This document shows, piece by piece, positions 1-6,184 of a DNA stretch of 6,790 nt (position 1 is the stretch's first letter; the number at the start of each line of letters is the position of its first letter). The translations under genes and the position numbers were made by a program. Under the pieces are notes generated by a model. The model saw only the letters and a program-made list of their open reading frames with translations, had not been told where the DNA came from and ran no database searches. The stretch is from an uncultured Actinomycetes bacterium (GTDB lineage Bacteria > Actinomycetota > Acidimicrobiia > Acidimicrobiales > Microtrichaceae). The DNA lies in contig CAJBIS010000430.1 of assembly GCA_903953195.1 (NCBI GenBank), positions 1 to 6,790 of the forward strand, read 5' to 3'.

Positions 1-1
1 A

Positions 2-298
2 CGTGGTGGCGGGGTGATAGAGGGGCGAGACATCGGCAGCGTGGTGTTCCCGGATGCGGTCGTGAAGGTGTACCTGACCGCTTCGCCCGAGGAGCGGGCC
101 CGTCGCCGGGCCCAGGAGATGACCGACCTCGAGTTCGATCAGGTGGCCTCGGATCTCGCCCGCCGCGACGCCCGTGACGAGAACCGCGCCGACTCCCCGT
201 TGCACGCGGCCTCGGACGCCGACGTCGTCGACACCACCGGGCTGGGCATCGACGAGGTGGTCGAGCGCATCTCGGCACTGGTGGACGAGCGGTCGTGA
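2..298 (+). CDS. cmk: Cytidylate kinase, C-terminal part (5' end outside window)
   Basis: C-terminal 98 residues of CMP/dCMP kinase, which phosphorylates CMP and dCMP with ATP in cytoplasmic pyrimidine nucleotide synthesis. The visible part opens with the family signature EGRDIG followed by a hydrophobic beta strand (VVKVYLTAS) and the arginine-rich stretch ERARRRA. Next comes the CMP-binding/lid signature RRDARDENRADSPL, which fits the family pattern RD-x2-D-x2-R-x3-PL. It ends with the typical DTTGLGIDEVVERI C-terminal helix region. The reading frame is open from the first bases of the window, and the GTG at 14 lies inside the conserved signature, so it is not the start. The N-terminal P-loop half is missing because the window begins there. 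The stop codon overlaps the GTG start of the plsC-like gene by 4 bases, so the two are probably translationally coupled. In many actinobacteria cmk sits directly before der; here other genes intervene. Confidence 0.96.
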   Translation, partial: RGGGVIEGRDIGSVVFPDAVVKVYLTASPEERARRRAQEMTDLEFDQVASDLARRDARDENRADSPLHAASDADVVDTTGLGIDEVVERISALVDERS

Positions 299-966
299 CC
301 CGGCCGAGCGACCTGAGCCCGGTCACTGCCGGGGGTCGCATGGTGTATCGGGGCCTCCGGCTGATCGGCGTCGTGCTGACGGCGATGCTGTGGCGGGTGC
401 GGGTCGACGGGACCGAGCGGCTCCCGAGCGGCGTCCCGTTCGTGGTCGCCCCGACGCACCGCTCCTACGTCGACTTCCTCGTGATCGGCGTGGCGTTCCC
501 GCGGCTGCTGCGGTTCATGGTGAAGAACAGCATCTGGAAGTCGTCGTGGGCGGGTCGCCTGGCGTCGTACGTCGGGTCGTTCCCCGTGGACCGGGAGCAC
601 GCGGATCGCGCCGCGCTGCGCAGTTCGGAACAGGCTGTGCTCGGCGGCGACCCGGTCGTCATGTTCCCCGAGGGTCGTCGCAAGGTCGGACTGGTGGTGG
701 ACGACCTGCACGACGGTCCGGTGTGGGTGGCGTGCCGAACACGCGTGCCGGTGGTCCCGGTCGGGCTGGCGGGCACCGACCGGGCGATGCCGGTCGACGG
801 TCGGACGATCCGCTTCGCCCGGGTGCACGTCGTCATCGGCGAGCCGATCTACCCCGACATCCCGCTCGAGGGTCGGATTCCGCGTCGCGTGGTGACCGAG
901 GGGACCGAGCAGTTGCGGGCGTCGCTGCAGGACCTGCAGATCGAGGCGCAGCGCCGACTCGGCTGA
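295..966 (+). CDS. plsC: 1-acyl-sn-glycerol-3-phosphate acyltransferase family protein (PlsC-like)
   Basis: Predicted 223-residue membrane-associated acyltransferase of the PlsC/LPLAT family, which transfers an acyl chain to lysophosphatidic acid to make phosphatidic acid in phospholipid synthesis. Seen in the sequence: the catalytic HX4D motif (H55 to D60, HRSYVD), block II GSFPVDR at 94-100, block III FPEG at 124-127, and block IV VPVVPVGL at 151-158. An N-terminal hydrophobic stretch (about 22-33) may anchor it to the inner face of the membrane. Block III continues as FPEGRRK rather than the more usual FPEGTRS, so substrate preference may differ from classical PlsC. The GTG start is chosen because it overlaps the cmk stop as GTGA and only a weak purine-rich stretch lies upstream, which fits translational coupling. 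It converges on ispH with a 44-base gap. The family is certain; the exact acyl acceptor is inferred. Confidence 0.9.
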   Translation: MTRPSDLSPVTAGGRMVYRGLRLIGVVLTAMLWRVRVDGTERLPSGVPFVVAPTHRSYVDFLVIGVAFPRLLRFMVKNSIWKSSWAGRLASYVGSFPVDREHADRAALRSSEQAVLGGDPVVMFPEGRRKVGLVVDDLHDGPVWVACRTRVPVVPVGLAGTDRAMPVDGRTIRFARVHVVIGEPIYPDIPLEGRIPRRVVTEGTEQLRASLQDLQIEAQRRLG

Positions 967-969
967 GGG

Positions 970-1020
970 CGAGCGCTCGGCGAGGCCCGACCCGACTCAG
1001 CTCCGTGAGATCAGCGGAGC
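970..1020. terminator. Inverted repeats between convergent plsC and ispH
   Basis: The 44-base gap between the converging genes holds a perfect 10-base palindrome, CGAGCGCTCG, at 970-979. A second inverted repeat has GCTCCG at 1000-1005 and CGGAGC at 1015-1020, a 6-base stem with a 9-base loop that contains the ispH stop codon. There is no T-run on either side, so this is not a classical intrinsic terminator. Being symmetric and placed between convergent genes, it could slow transcription from both directions. This is a weak call based on symmetry and position only, since short GC-rich stems are common in such DNA. Confidence 0.25.
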
Positions 1021-2090
1021 GCGCCGAGGGCGCTGCTCGCCGGGACCGCCCGATCCGTGGTCGTGGTCGACGTCGAGCCCGGTCCGCCGAGTCCGAGTGA
1101 GGCGAGGCGGTCGATCGCGGTGATGAGGTCGCGCAGGTTGCGTGGCGGCGGGAAGTACTCGTCCTCGTCGGTGATGCGTACCTCCTCGACGCCGCCGGTG
1201 GGCGCGAGCGCGTCGAGCACCGCGTCGACGAGTTCCTCGGGAGCGGAGGCGCCGGCGGTGACCCCGACGGTGCCATTCAGCGAGAGGCTGCCGTCGGCGC
1301 CGCGGGGAAGTTCCTCGGCGGCGTTGACGCGGAACACCTGGTCGCAACCGGAGTCGCGGGCGAGCCGTTCGAGCGCGACGGTGTTGGAGGAGTTGGACGA
1401 TCCGATCACCACGACGGCATCGCAGCGAGGTGCGATCTCCATGAGCGCCGCCTGCCGGTTGGTGGTGGCGAAGCACAGGTCCGAGCGACCGGGCGTCCAC
1501 ACGTCGGGGAACCGGTCGGTGGTCGCCGCGGCGACGTCGGCCCAGTCCCGGTGCGACAACGTGGTCTGGGCGAGCAGCGCGACGGGTTGGGTGAACTCGG
1601 GCAGCGCCTCGACCTCGTCGACGTTCTCGACCCGGTGGATGGCGTCCGGGGCGACGGCCATCGTGCCGACCGCCTCCTCGTGCCCGTCGTGGCCGATGTA
1701 GACGATCGAGTAGCCCTTGCCCGCCCGCACCTTCACCTCGTGGTGGACCTTCGTCACGAGGGGGCAGACGGCGTCGACCACGAAGCCGCCGCGCTCGGTC
1801 GCCTCGAGCACCACCTCGGGTGCCGAGCCGTGCGCCGAGAGCATGACGGGCCGTCCGGGTGGCACCTCGGCGACGTCGTCGACGAACACGACACCCTGTT
1901 CCTCGAACCGCCGGACCACACGCTGGTTGTGGACGATCTCGTGGTAGCAGTACACGGGTCCGTCGAAGGCCCGCACCATCCACGTGAGGGCCTTGATCGC
2001 CATCTCGACACCGGCGCAGAACCCCCGAGGTGCGGCGAGCAACACGAGGTCGACCGAGGAGGTCGGTTCGCTGGTCGAGAGGTCGGTCAC
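1011..2090 (-). CDS. ispH: 4-hydroxy-3-methylbut-2-enyl diphosphate reductase (IspH/LytB)
   Basis: Cytoplasmic iron-sulfur enzyme of 359 residues that reduces HMBPP to IPP and DMAPP, the last step of the MEP isoprenoid pathway. The three cluster-binding cysteines are visible: C25 (PRGFCAGV), C109 (DAVCPLV) and C206 (DLCFATTNRQ). Substrate-binding residues are also present: H54 (EIVHN), H87 (SAHG), H137 and E139 (GHDGHEE), the QTT motif at 175-177, S234-S235-N236 in GSSNSSN, and S282 (TAGASAPE). Compared with the roughly 315-residue E. coli enzyme it has a short extra N-terminus and a C-terminal extension beyond the EYFPPPRNLR region (about residues 311-320), rich in Thr and Ser; such extensions are usual in actinobacterial IspH. 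The GTG start has no Shine-Dalgarno sequence but a TAGGAT -10-like box ends 7 bases before it, suggesting a leaderless mRNA. No catalytic residue appears to be missing. Confidence 0.97.
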   Translation of the reverse strand: MTDLSTSEPTSSVDLVLLAAPRGFCAGVEMAIKALTWMVRAFDGPVYCYHEIVHNQRVVRRFEEQGVVFVDDVAEVPPGRPVMLSAHGSAPEVVLEATERGGFVVDAVCPLVTKVHHEVKVRAGKGYSIVYIGHDGHEEAVGTMAVAPDAIHRVENVDEVEALPEFTQPVALLAQTTLSHRDWADVAAATTDRFPDVWTPGRSDLCFATTNRQAALMEIAPRCDAVVVIGSSNSSNTVALERLARDSGCDQVFRVNAAEELPRGADGSLSLNGTVGVTAGASAPEELVDAVLDALAPTGGVEEVRITDEDEYFPPPRNLRDLITAIDRLASLGLGGPGSTSTTTTDRAVPASSALGALR

Positions 2091-2097
2091 GGGCGGA

Positions 2098-2103
2098 ATC
2101 CTA
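2098..2103 (-). promoter_or_regulatory. Putative -10 box for leaderless ispH transcript
   Basis: On the minus strand the hexamer TAGGAT matches the TANNNT -10 pattern of the main bacterial sigma factor. Seven bases separate it from the GTG start of ispH, so transcription would begin at or next to the start codon. There is no purine-rich ribosome binding site between them, which fits a leaderless mRNA, a common arrangement in actinobacteria. A weak -35-like GTGACC (2119-2124, minus strand, 4 of 6 matches to TTGACA) lies 15 bases upstream. Confidence 0.5.
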
Positions 2104-2125
2104 TGGTCGCCCGGACGTGGTCACC

Positions 2126-2155
2126 GGCCACCGTCGGATCGGCCACCGTCGGACC
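2126..2155. repeat. Two tandem copies of a 15-base unit upstream of ispH
   Basis: The unit GGCCACCGTCGGATC (2126-2140) is followed directly by GGCCACCGTCGGACC (2141-2155), differing at one base. The pair lies just upstream of the weak -35-like element of the predicted ispH promoter, in the gap between ispH and the hydrolase gene. A partial inverted copy (CGGTGGC, 2159-2165) follows. The spacing of 15 bases is one and a half helical turns, so the copies do not fall on the same DNA face. It may be an operator or a local slippage duplication; nothing in the sequence decides between them. Confidence 0.6.
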
Positions 2156-2165
2156 AGTCGGTGGC
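2142..2165 (-). terminator. Stem-loop directly after the hydrolase stop codon
   Basis: GCCACCG (2142-2148) and CGGTGGC (2159-2165) form a perfect 7-base stem with a 10-base loop, starting at the base after the hydrolase stop codon on the minus strand. No T-run follows, so if it ends transcription it would be a U-less terminator, or it may instead protect the mRNA 3' end. It uses the second copy of the 15-base tandem repeat as one arm, so read-through into ispH would pass through this structure. Confidence 0.35.
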
Positions 2166-3344
2166 TCAGGGTGCGTGCTCGTAGCGGGCGACGTCGTCGA
2201 ACGACGCGGTGACCTGTGTGCCCAGACCGACGGGCTCGACGTCGAGGCCCGCCCGGTAGCGGAACTCGGCAGTGAGGAAGTGCTTCACCTCGGGCCACAC
2301 CTGGGCCGACTCCCGGAACGGTGGTGCCGGGCACCCGTCGTTGCCGAGGTTCAGCAGCGACGGCGGGATCGGCAGGCCGGTGGCGATGGCGAGTTCCGCC
2401 ACGCCTCCCTCGCCGATCTCGCAGATGTCGGTGAAGGCGTTGTTGTGGCCGGTCTTCGCAAGCTCCAGGATCTTCTTCTGGCCGGCGGTGTAGGTGTACC
2501 CGGTGCGGACGTTGTCGATGTTGGCGATCCCGTCGTTCTGTCCGCCCATCCAGAACACGGACTTGTCGGCGGGCAGTGGCGGCGCGGAGCCGTTGAGGAT
2601 GCTCAGCCCGAGGATCCCCGAGGCCATCGGCACGATCGCTCGCACGTCGGGGCGGCTGAGCAGCCGGAGCGACGTGCCACCACCGGCCGAGTGTCCGAAC
2701 GGGTAGACGTCGCCGGGGGCGACGACGCCACTCAGCAGCGACGCCGGCTCGGCACTGGCGGAACGGGCGAGCTCGATGGCCTCGTCGGCCACGACGGTGT
2801 CGGCCCGTGGCGTGGCCGGAGGAGCGCCGAGCACGCTGGTGAGTCCGCGCTCGAAGTAGTCCGGCGAGATCACGACGAACCCCCACGAGGCGAGGTGGGT
2901 CGTGAGTTCGCTCGACTGCAGGCGGAAGCTCGCGGCGCCGTGCGAGAAGATCGCCAGCGGGAACGGTCCGTCGCTCGCGGCCGGCACGCCGCGGTGGGCG
3001 TTGGTGACGTAGGGCGGGTTGACCGACGCCGGAATCAGGGCATCGAACGCCGGCGGGACGAAGTCCCGGATGAAGTACTCGTCGCGGGGGGTCGTGCCGA
3101 TGCCGGCGGCGTCCGCCGGGTACCAGACCTCGACCTCACGGTCGGCGAGTGCCAGCGTGGTGACGCCCACGGGGTACGGGCCGGGTTCGGTGTAGGCGGC
3201 GTCGCCCGCCTGCGGCGCGAGGTCCGGATCGACGCCGGCGGCCGGCGGCGGCGGCATCACACACGCCGCTGCGAGCAACGTCGTCGCCGTCACCAGCGCC
3301 GCGATGGCCCAGCGTTGCGTCCGTCGAGTGGTTCCCGTCGTCAC
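2166..3344 (-). CDS. Predicted secreted alpha/beta-hydrolase lipoprotein (dienelactone hydrolase/PAF-acetylhydrolase-like)
   Basis: A 392-residue alpha/beta-hydrolase, probably an exported, lipid-anchored esterase; substrate unknown. The N-terminus has Arg residues, a hydrophobic segment (about 12-27) and a Cys at 28 in LLAAAC, an acceptable though imperfect lipobox, followed by a Pro-rich linker. The fold is marked by an oxyanion-type strand IFSHGAASF (S134, H135, G136), the nucleophile elbow GHSAGG with Ser219, a probable acid Asp271 (GGQNDG) and a probable His300 (TGHNNAF). Together these match the COG4188-type 'predicted dienelactone hydrolase' and PAF-acetylhydrolase/chlorophyllase-like group. 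Cys308 and Cys338 flank the region after the catalytic His and could form a disulfide outside the cytoplasm. The GTG start is preferred over an in-frame start 57 bases further out because GGGAGGA lies 5-6 bases before it and the signal peptide then starts naturally. It lies upstream of ispH on the same strand with a 75-base gap, but ispH appears to have its own promoter. Confidence 0.85.
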   Translation of the reverse strand: MTTGTTRRTQRWAIAALVTATTLLAAACVMPPPPAAGVDPDLAPQAGDAAYTEPGPYPVGVTTLALADREVEVWYPADAAGIGTTPRDEYFIRDFVPPAFDALIPASVNPPYVTNAHRGVPAASDGPFPLAIFSHGAASFRLQSSELTTHLASWGFVVISPDYFERGLTSVLGAPPATPRADTVVADEAIELARSASAEPASLLSGVVAPGDVYPFGHSAGGGTSLRLLSRPDVRAIVPMASGILGLSILNGSAPPLPADKSVFWMGGQNDGIANIDNVRTGYTYTAGQKKILELAKTGHNNAFTDICEIGEGGVAELAIATGLPIPPSLLNLGNDGCPAPPFRESAQVWPEVKHFLTAEFRYRAGLDVEPVGLGTQVTASFDDVARYEHAP

Positions 3345-3349
3345 GGCGT

Positions 3350-3356
3350 TCCTCCC
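3350..3356 (-). promoter_or_regulatory. Ribosome binding site of the hydrolase gene
   Basis: GGGAGGA on the minus strand, with 5 bases between it and the GTG at 3342-3344 (6 bases from the GGAGG core), is a strong Shine-Dalgarno sequence. It fixes the start at this GTG rather than at 3401, which has nothing similar in front of it and would put a long charged stretch before the signal peptide. Confidence 0.8.
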
Positions 3357-3427
3357 TGTTCGGCGCCGAATCGCCCGTCGACGCCGGCCACAGTGTGCCA
3401 CGCCGAATCCGGGGCCGACGGGTCGGA

Positions 3428-3433
3428 CACTAC
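3428..3433 (-). promoter_or_regulatory. Possible -10 box for the hydrolase gene
   Basis: TAGTGT on the minus strand fits TANNNT and would give an untranslated leader of roughly 75 bases before the hydrolase start. It overlaps by three bases the plus-strand TACGAT box of the divergent DUF512 gene. No convincing -35 element is seen. The same heptamer TAGTGTC occurs upstream of the FKBP lipoprotein gene. Confidence 0.3.
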
Positions 3434-3436
3434 GAT
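3431..3436 (+). promoter_or_regulatory. Putative -10 box for leaderless DUF512-der transcript
   Basis: TACGAT fits the TANNNT -10 pattern and ends 6 bases before the ATG at 3443. No Shine-Dalgarno sequence is present, so the transcript probably begins at the start codon. This supports 3443 over the in-frame GTG at 3395, which would place the promoter inside the coding region. No clear -35 element is visible. Confidence 0.5.
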
Positions 3437-3442
3437 GCCGCC

Positions 3443-4855
3443 ATGTCGAGCGCAGTGGTCTCCGGCGTCGCGCCCGGGTCCCCGGCCGACGAGGCGGGTG
3501 TGCGGCCGGGCGACGAACTGCTGAGCGTCTCGGGTCATCCCGTCCGCGACATCATCGAGTACCGGGTGCTCGGCGACGAGGCCGAGGTCGAGCTCGAACT
3601 TCGCCGAGGCGGGTTGGAGTTCTCCGTCGAGATCGTCAAGGACGCTGGTGTGCCGCTGGGGGTCGAGGTGGACTCCGCGCTGTTCGACGAGATCCGGACG
3701 TGCGACAACCACTGCGAGTTCTGCTTCATCTACCAGTTGCCGCCGAATCTGCGCCGCAGCCTGTACCTGAAGGACGACGACTACCGCCTCTCCTTCCTCT
3801 ACGGGAACTTCACCACGCTCACCCGCTTCACCGAGGCCGACCTCGAGCGCGTCGTCGACGAGGGGCTGTCACCGCTGTACGTGAGCATCCACGCCACCGA
3901 TCCGGACGTGCGCTCGGACCTGCTCCGCAATCGCCGGGGCGCCATGAGCCTGCGCTGGTTGCGGGCGCTGCTCGACGAAGGGGTCGAGGTGCACGGCCAG
4001 GTGGTGGTGTGCCCCGGACTCAACGACGGTGCCGTGCTCGCCGACACGCTGTGCGGAGTGTTGGACGAGTATCCCGAGCTCGCCGATGTGGCCGTCGTGC
4101 CGCTGGGCGTGTCGCAGTTCAACACCGAGGATCGCATGCGGCCGCACACCCGTGCCGAGGCCGTCGCCGTCGTCGAGACGGTGCATGCGGCCCGCGCCGC
4201 CTTCCGCACGGCGCTCGGACACCCCATGGTGTTCGCCGCCGACGAGTACTACCTGCTCGCCGGCCTGCCGTTCCCGCCCGCCGAGGAGTACGGCGACTTC
4301 GCCATGCACGAGGACGGCATCGGCATGGCCCGTGCGTTCGAGCTCGAGCTGACCGGCGCGAGCGACGGTGCGATCGGTGTGCAGCCCGGCTTCTTCGCAT
4401 GGGTCGACGGTGCACCGGCGAGCGGGTACCGGGCACCGCGAGGCGAACCCACGGCGACCACCGCGACCCCCGGTTCGGGTGTCGATGCCTCCGGCGCGCA
4501 GTTCGTCACGCTGCGTCCGAGTCGCTCGGCGCCCGTCGGCATCCTGACCGGCGTCTACGGTGCGCAGGTGCTCACGCCCCTCATCGACGCGCTCGACCGT
4601 GACGACGTGCGCGTCATCCCGGTCGAGAACCGCTTCTTCGGCGGCAACATCGGCGTGACCGGTCTGATGGTGGGTGAGGACCTCGCCCGGGTGCTCGACG
4701 AGGAGCCCGAGGGGCATCGCTATCTGCTGCCCGACGTGTGCCTGTCCCGTGGCCGCTTCCTCGACGGCACGACCCCGGACGACCTCCCGCGGTCGGTCGA
4801 GGTCGTCGCCACGGACGGTGCCGCGCTGCGCGCCGCGCTGGGACCCGCGTCGTGA
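3443..4855 (+). CDS. PDZ / radical SAM / DUF512 protein, function unknown
   Basis: A 470-residue cytoplasmic protein of the DUF512 family (FeS-containing radical SAM-like oxidoreductase, TIGR03279-type). A PDZ-like domain fills about residues 1-65 (SGVAPGSPADEAGVRPGDEL). The radical SAM cysteine motif CX3CX2C follows at C87, C91 and C94, which would hold a 4Fe-4S cluster. Conserved family stretches include YGNFTTLTRF (120-129), SIHATDPDVR (148-157) and VCPGLNDG (189-196). The DUF512 domain occupies roughly 260-460, with ENRFFGGNIGVTGLMVGEDL (395-414) and a further conserved-looking Cys433 in LPDVCLSRGRFLDG. A low-complexity Pro/Thr/Gly insert at about 330-352 interrupts it. The start at ATG 3443 is chosen because PDZ homology begins at once and a -10-like box lies just before it. 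It overlaps der by 4 bases (GTGA). From general knowledge, DUF512 genes also neighbour der in Clostridia. The reaction and substrate are unknown; a link to ribosome or RNA maturation is inference from der alone. Confidence 0.92.
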   Translation: MSSAVVSGVAPGSPADEAGVRPGDELLSVSGHPVRDIIEYRVLGDEAEVELELRRGGLEFSVEIVKDAGVPLGVEVDSALFDEIRTCDNHCEFCFIYQLPPNLRRSLYLKDDDYRLSFLYGNFTTLTRFTEADLERVVDEGLSPLYVSIHATDPDVRSDLLRNRRGAMSLRWLRALLDEGVEVHGQVVVCPGLNDGAVLADTLCGVLDEYPELADVAVVPLGVSQFNTEDRMRPHTRAEAVAVVETVHAARAAFRTALGHPMVFAADEYYLLAGLPFPPAEEYGDFAMHEDGIGMARAFELELTGASDGAIGVQPGFFAWVDGAPASGYRAPRGEPTATTATPGSGVDASGAQFVTLRPSRSAPVGILTGVYGAQVLTPLIDALDRDDVRVIPVENRFFGGNIGVTGLMVGEDLARVLDEEPEGHRYLLPDVCLSRGRFLDGTTPDDLPRSVEVVATDGAALRAALGPAS

Positions 4856-6177
4856 GTGACACCGACCTCCCCATGGTCGCGATCGTCGGCCGGCCGAACG
4901 TGGGCAAGTCGACGTTGATGAACCGCATCCTCGGCCAGCGCCTGGCGATCGTCGAGGAACGCCCCGGGGTCACGCGTGACCGGAAGGAGGTCGAGGCCGA
5001 GTGGTTGGGACGGCCCTTCCGGTTGGTCGACACCGGCGGCTGGCTCGTCGGTGGCACCGCGCTGGACCGCAAGGTCTCCGCGCAGTCCGAGCAGGCCATC
5101 CGTGCCGCGGACGTCGTCATGTTCGTGGTGGACGCGACCGTCGGGATCACCGAGGAGGACGCGCAGGTCGCGCAGTTGCTGCGTTCCCTCGACGTGCCGG
5201 TGCTCGTCGTCGCCAACAAGGTCGACGACACCCGGCACGAACCGCTCATCTGGGAGCTCATGTCGTTGGGACTCGGGGAGCCGCACGCCATCTCGGCCCT
5301 GCACGGACGGGGGACCGGCGACATGCTCGATGCGCTGCTCGCCGCACTTCCCGAAGCCACCGAGGACGCGGACGACGACGCGGACTGGGAGGCGGAGTCC
5401 CGCGACGGCACCGTCTCGGTGGCGCTCGTCGGCCGACCGAACGTGGGCAAGTCGACGTTGTTCAACCGGCTGATCGGCGAGGACCGCGCCGTGGTGCACG
5501 ACATGCCGGGCACGACCCGCGACTCGGTGGACACCGTGATCGAGACCGAGGCCGGTCCGATCCGGTTCGTGGACACCGCCGGCATGCGTCGCCGCTCACG
5601 GATCGACGAGGACACCGAGTACTTCTCGATGGTGCGGGCACTGAAGTCGGTGGACACCGCGGACGTGGCGCTGCTGGTGATCGACGCCACCGAGGGGATC
5701 ACGCACCAGGACCAGCGCCTCGCCGAACGCATCGACGGTGCGGGGTGTCCGATCGTCGTGCTGTTGAACAAGTGGGAGCTCCTCGACGAGGAGCGCCGCG
5801 CCGACGTGCTCTACCAGTTGGGGCAGCGGCTGCACTTCATGGGCGAGTCCCCGGTACTGCGGATCTCCGCGCTCAGCGGCCGCGGCGTTCATCGACTGAT
5901 GCCGGCCATCGCGTCGTCGTTGGAGCAGTACCACACGCGTGTTCCGACGCGACGGGTCAACGAGGTGATCCGCGCCGCGCAGCAGGCCCAGCCGGCGCCG
6001 CACGGTGGTCGGGTGCTCTACGCCACGCAGGGCGCGGCGGATCCGCCGACGTTCACACTCTTCGCCAACAAGGAACTTCCTGCGTCCTATCTGCGGTACC
6101 TGGAGCGGCAGTTGCGCGAGGCGTTCGGCCTGGGGGCGACGCCGATCAAGCTCCGGGTGCGTCGTCGCGGCAACTGA
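4852..6177 (+). CDS. der: Ribosome-associated double GTPase Der (EngA)
   Basis: A 441-residue essential GTPase with two tandem G domains that assists assembly of the 50S ribosomal subunit. G domain 1 shows GRPNVGKS (13-20), PGVTRD (38-43), DTGG (60-63), NKVD (122-125) and SAL (148-150). G domain 2 shows GRPNVGKS (194-201), PGTTRD (219-224), DTAG (241-244), NKWE (306-309) and SAL (339-341). An acidic linker (about 171-184, rich in Asp and Glu) joins them, and a KH-like RNA-binding domain (about 360-441) ends in a basic tail, VRRRGN. All G motifs are intact and the length is usual for the family. The GTG at 4852 is chosen since it overlaps the DUF512 stop as GTGA; an in-frame ATG at 4873 would remove only the unconserved first residues. 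Synthesis is probably coupled to the DUF512 gene, and no separate promoter is visible. Confidence 0.98.
   Translation: MSDTDLPMVAIVGRPNVGKSTLMNRILGQRLAIVEERPGVTRDRKEVEAEWLGRPFRLVDTGGWLVGGTALDRKVSAQSEQAIRAADVVMFVVDATVGITEEDAQVAQLLRSLDVPVLVVANKVDDTRHEPLIWELMSLGLGEPHAISALHGRGTGDMLDALLAALPEATEDADDDADWEAESRDGTVSVALVGRPNVGKSTLFNRLIGEDRAVVHDMPGTTRDSVDTVIETEAGPIRFVDTAGMRRRSRIDEDTEYFSMVRALKSVDTADVALLVIDATEGITHQDQRLAERIDGAGCPIVVLLNKWELLDEERRADVLYQLGQRLHFMGESPVLRISALSGRGVHRLMPAIASSLEQYHTRVPTRRVNEVIRAAQQAQPAPHGGRVLYATQGAADPPTFTLFANKELPASYLRYLERQLREAFGLGATPIKLRVRRRGN
4885..5460 (+). repeat. Near-identical 33-base P-loop segments within der
   Basis: The two P-loop coding stretches, 4885-4917 and 5428-5460, match at 32 of 33 bases, with the last 24 bases identical. 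They encode the same residues VGRPNVGKSTL and use the same codons except one third-position change (CGG versus CGA). The rest of the two G domains is well diverged at the DNA level. The coordinates given span both copies. Confidence 0.9.
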
Positions 6178-6184
6178 TCCGCTC

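Noticed and set aside
174..1100. Plus-strand open frame of 308 codons overlapping cmk and plsC
   Set aside because: It is an out-of-frame shadow with an Arg/Gly-rich composition. The plsC frame has all four acyltransferase blocks.
3261..3344. Twin-arginine signal in the hydrolase N-terminus (RR at residues 6-7)
   Set aside because: The residues after RR (TQR) do not fit the SRRxFLK pattern. A Sec lipoprotein signal with Cys28 is the simpler reading.
3345..3401. Extended N-terminus of the hydrolase starting at 3401
   Set aside because: It would add 19 mostly basic residues before a normal signal peptide and lacks a ribosome binding site, whereas the GTG at 3344 has a strong one.
3364..3409. 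Nine-base direct repeat CGCCGAATC in the divergent intergenic region (3364-3372 and 3401-3409)
   Set aside because: It is short and built of common GC-rich words, with a spacing that matches no obvious operator geometry, so chance is sufficient.
1551..3524. Long plus-strand open frame of 657 codons opposite ispH and the hydrolase gene
   Set aside because: It has an Arg/Gly/Asp-rich, low-complexity translation with no recognisable motif, and it runs antisense across two genes with clear catalytic motifs. Long antisense open frames are expected in GC-rich DNA.
3304..4602. Plus-strand open frame of 432 codons in another frame over the DUF512 gene
   Set aside because: The Arg-rich translation has no motif, and the overlapping frame carries the CX3CX2C and DUF512 motifs.
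4614..5771. Minus-strand open frame of 385 codons opposite der
   Set aside because: The Ser/Arg/Thr-rich translation has no domain, and it is a shadow of the unambiguous der and DUF512 coding sequence.
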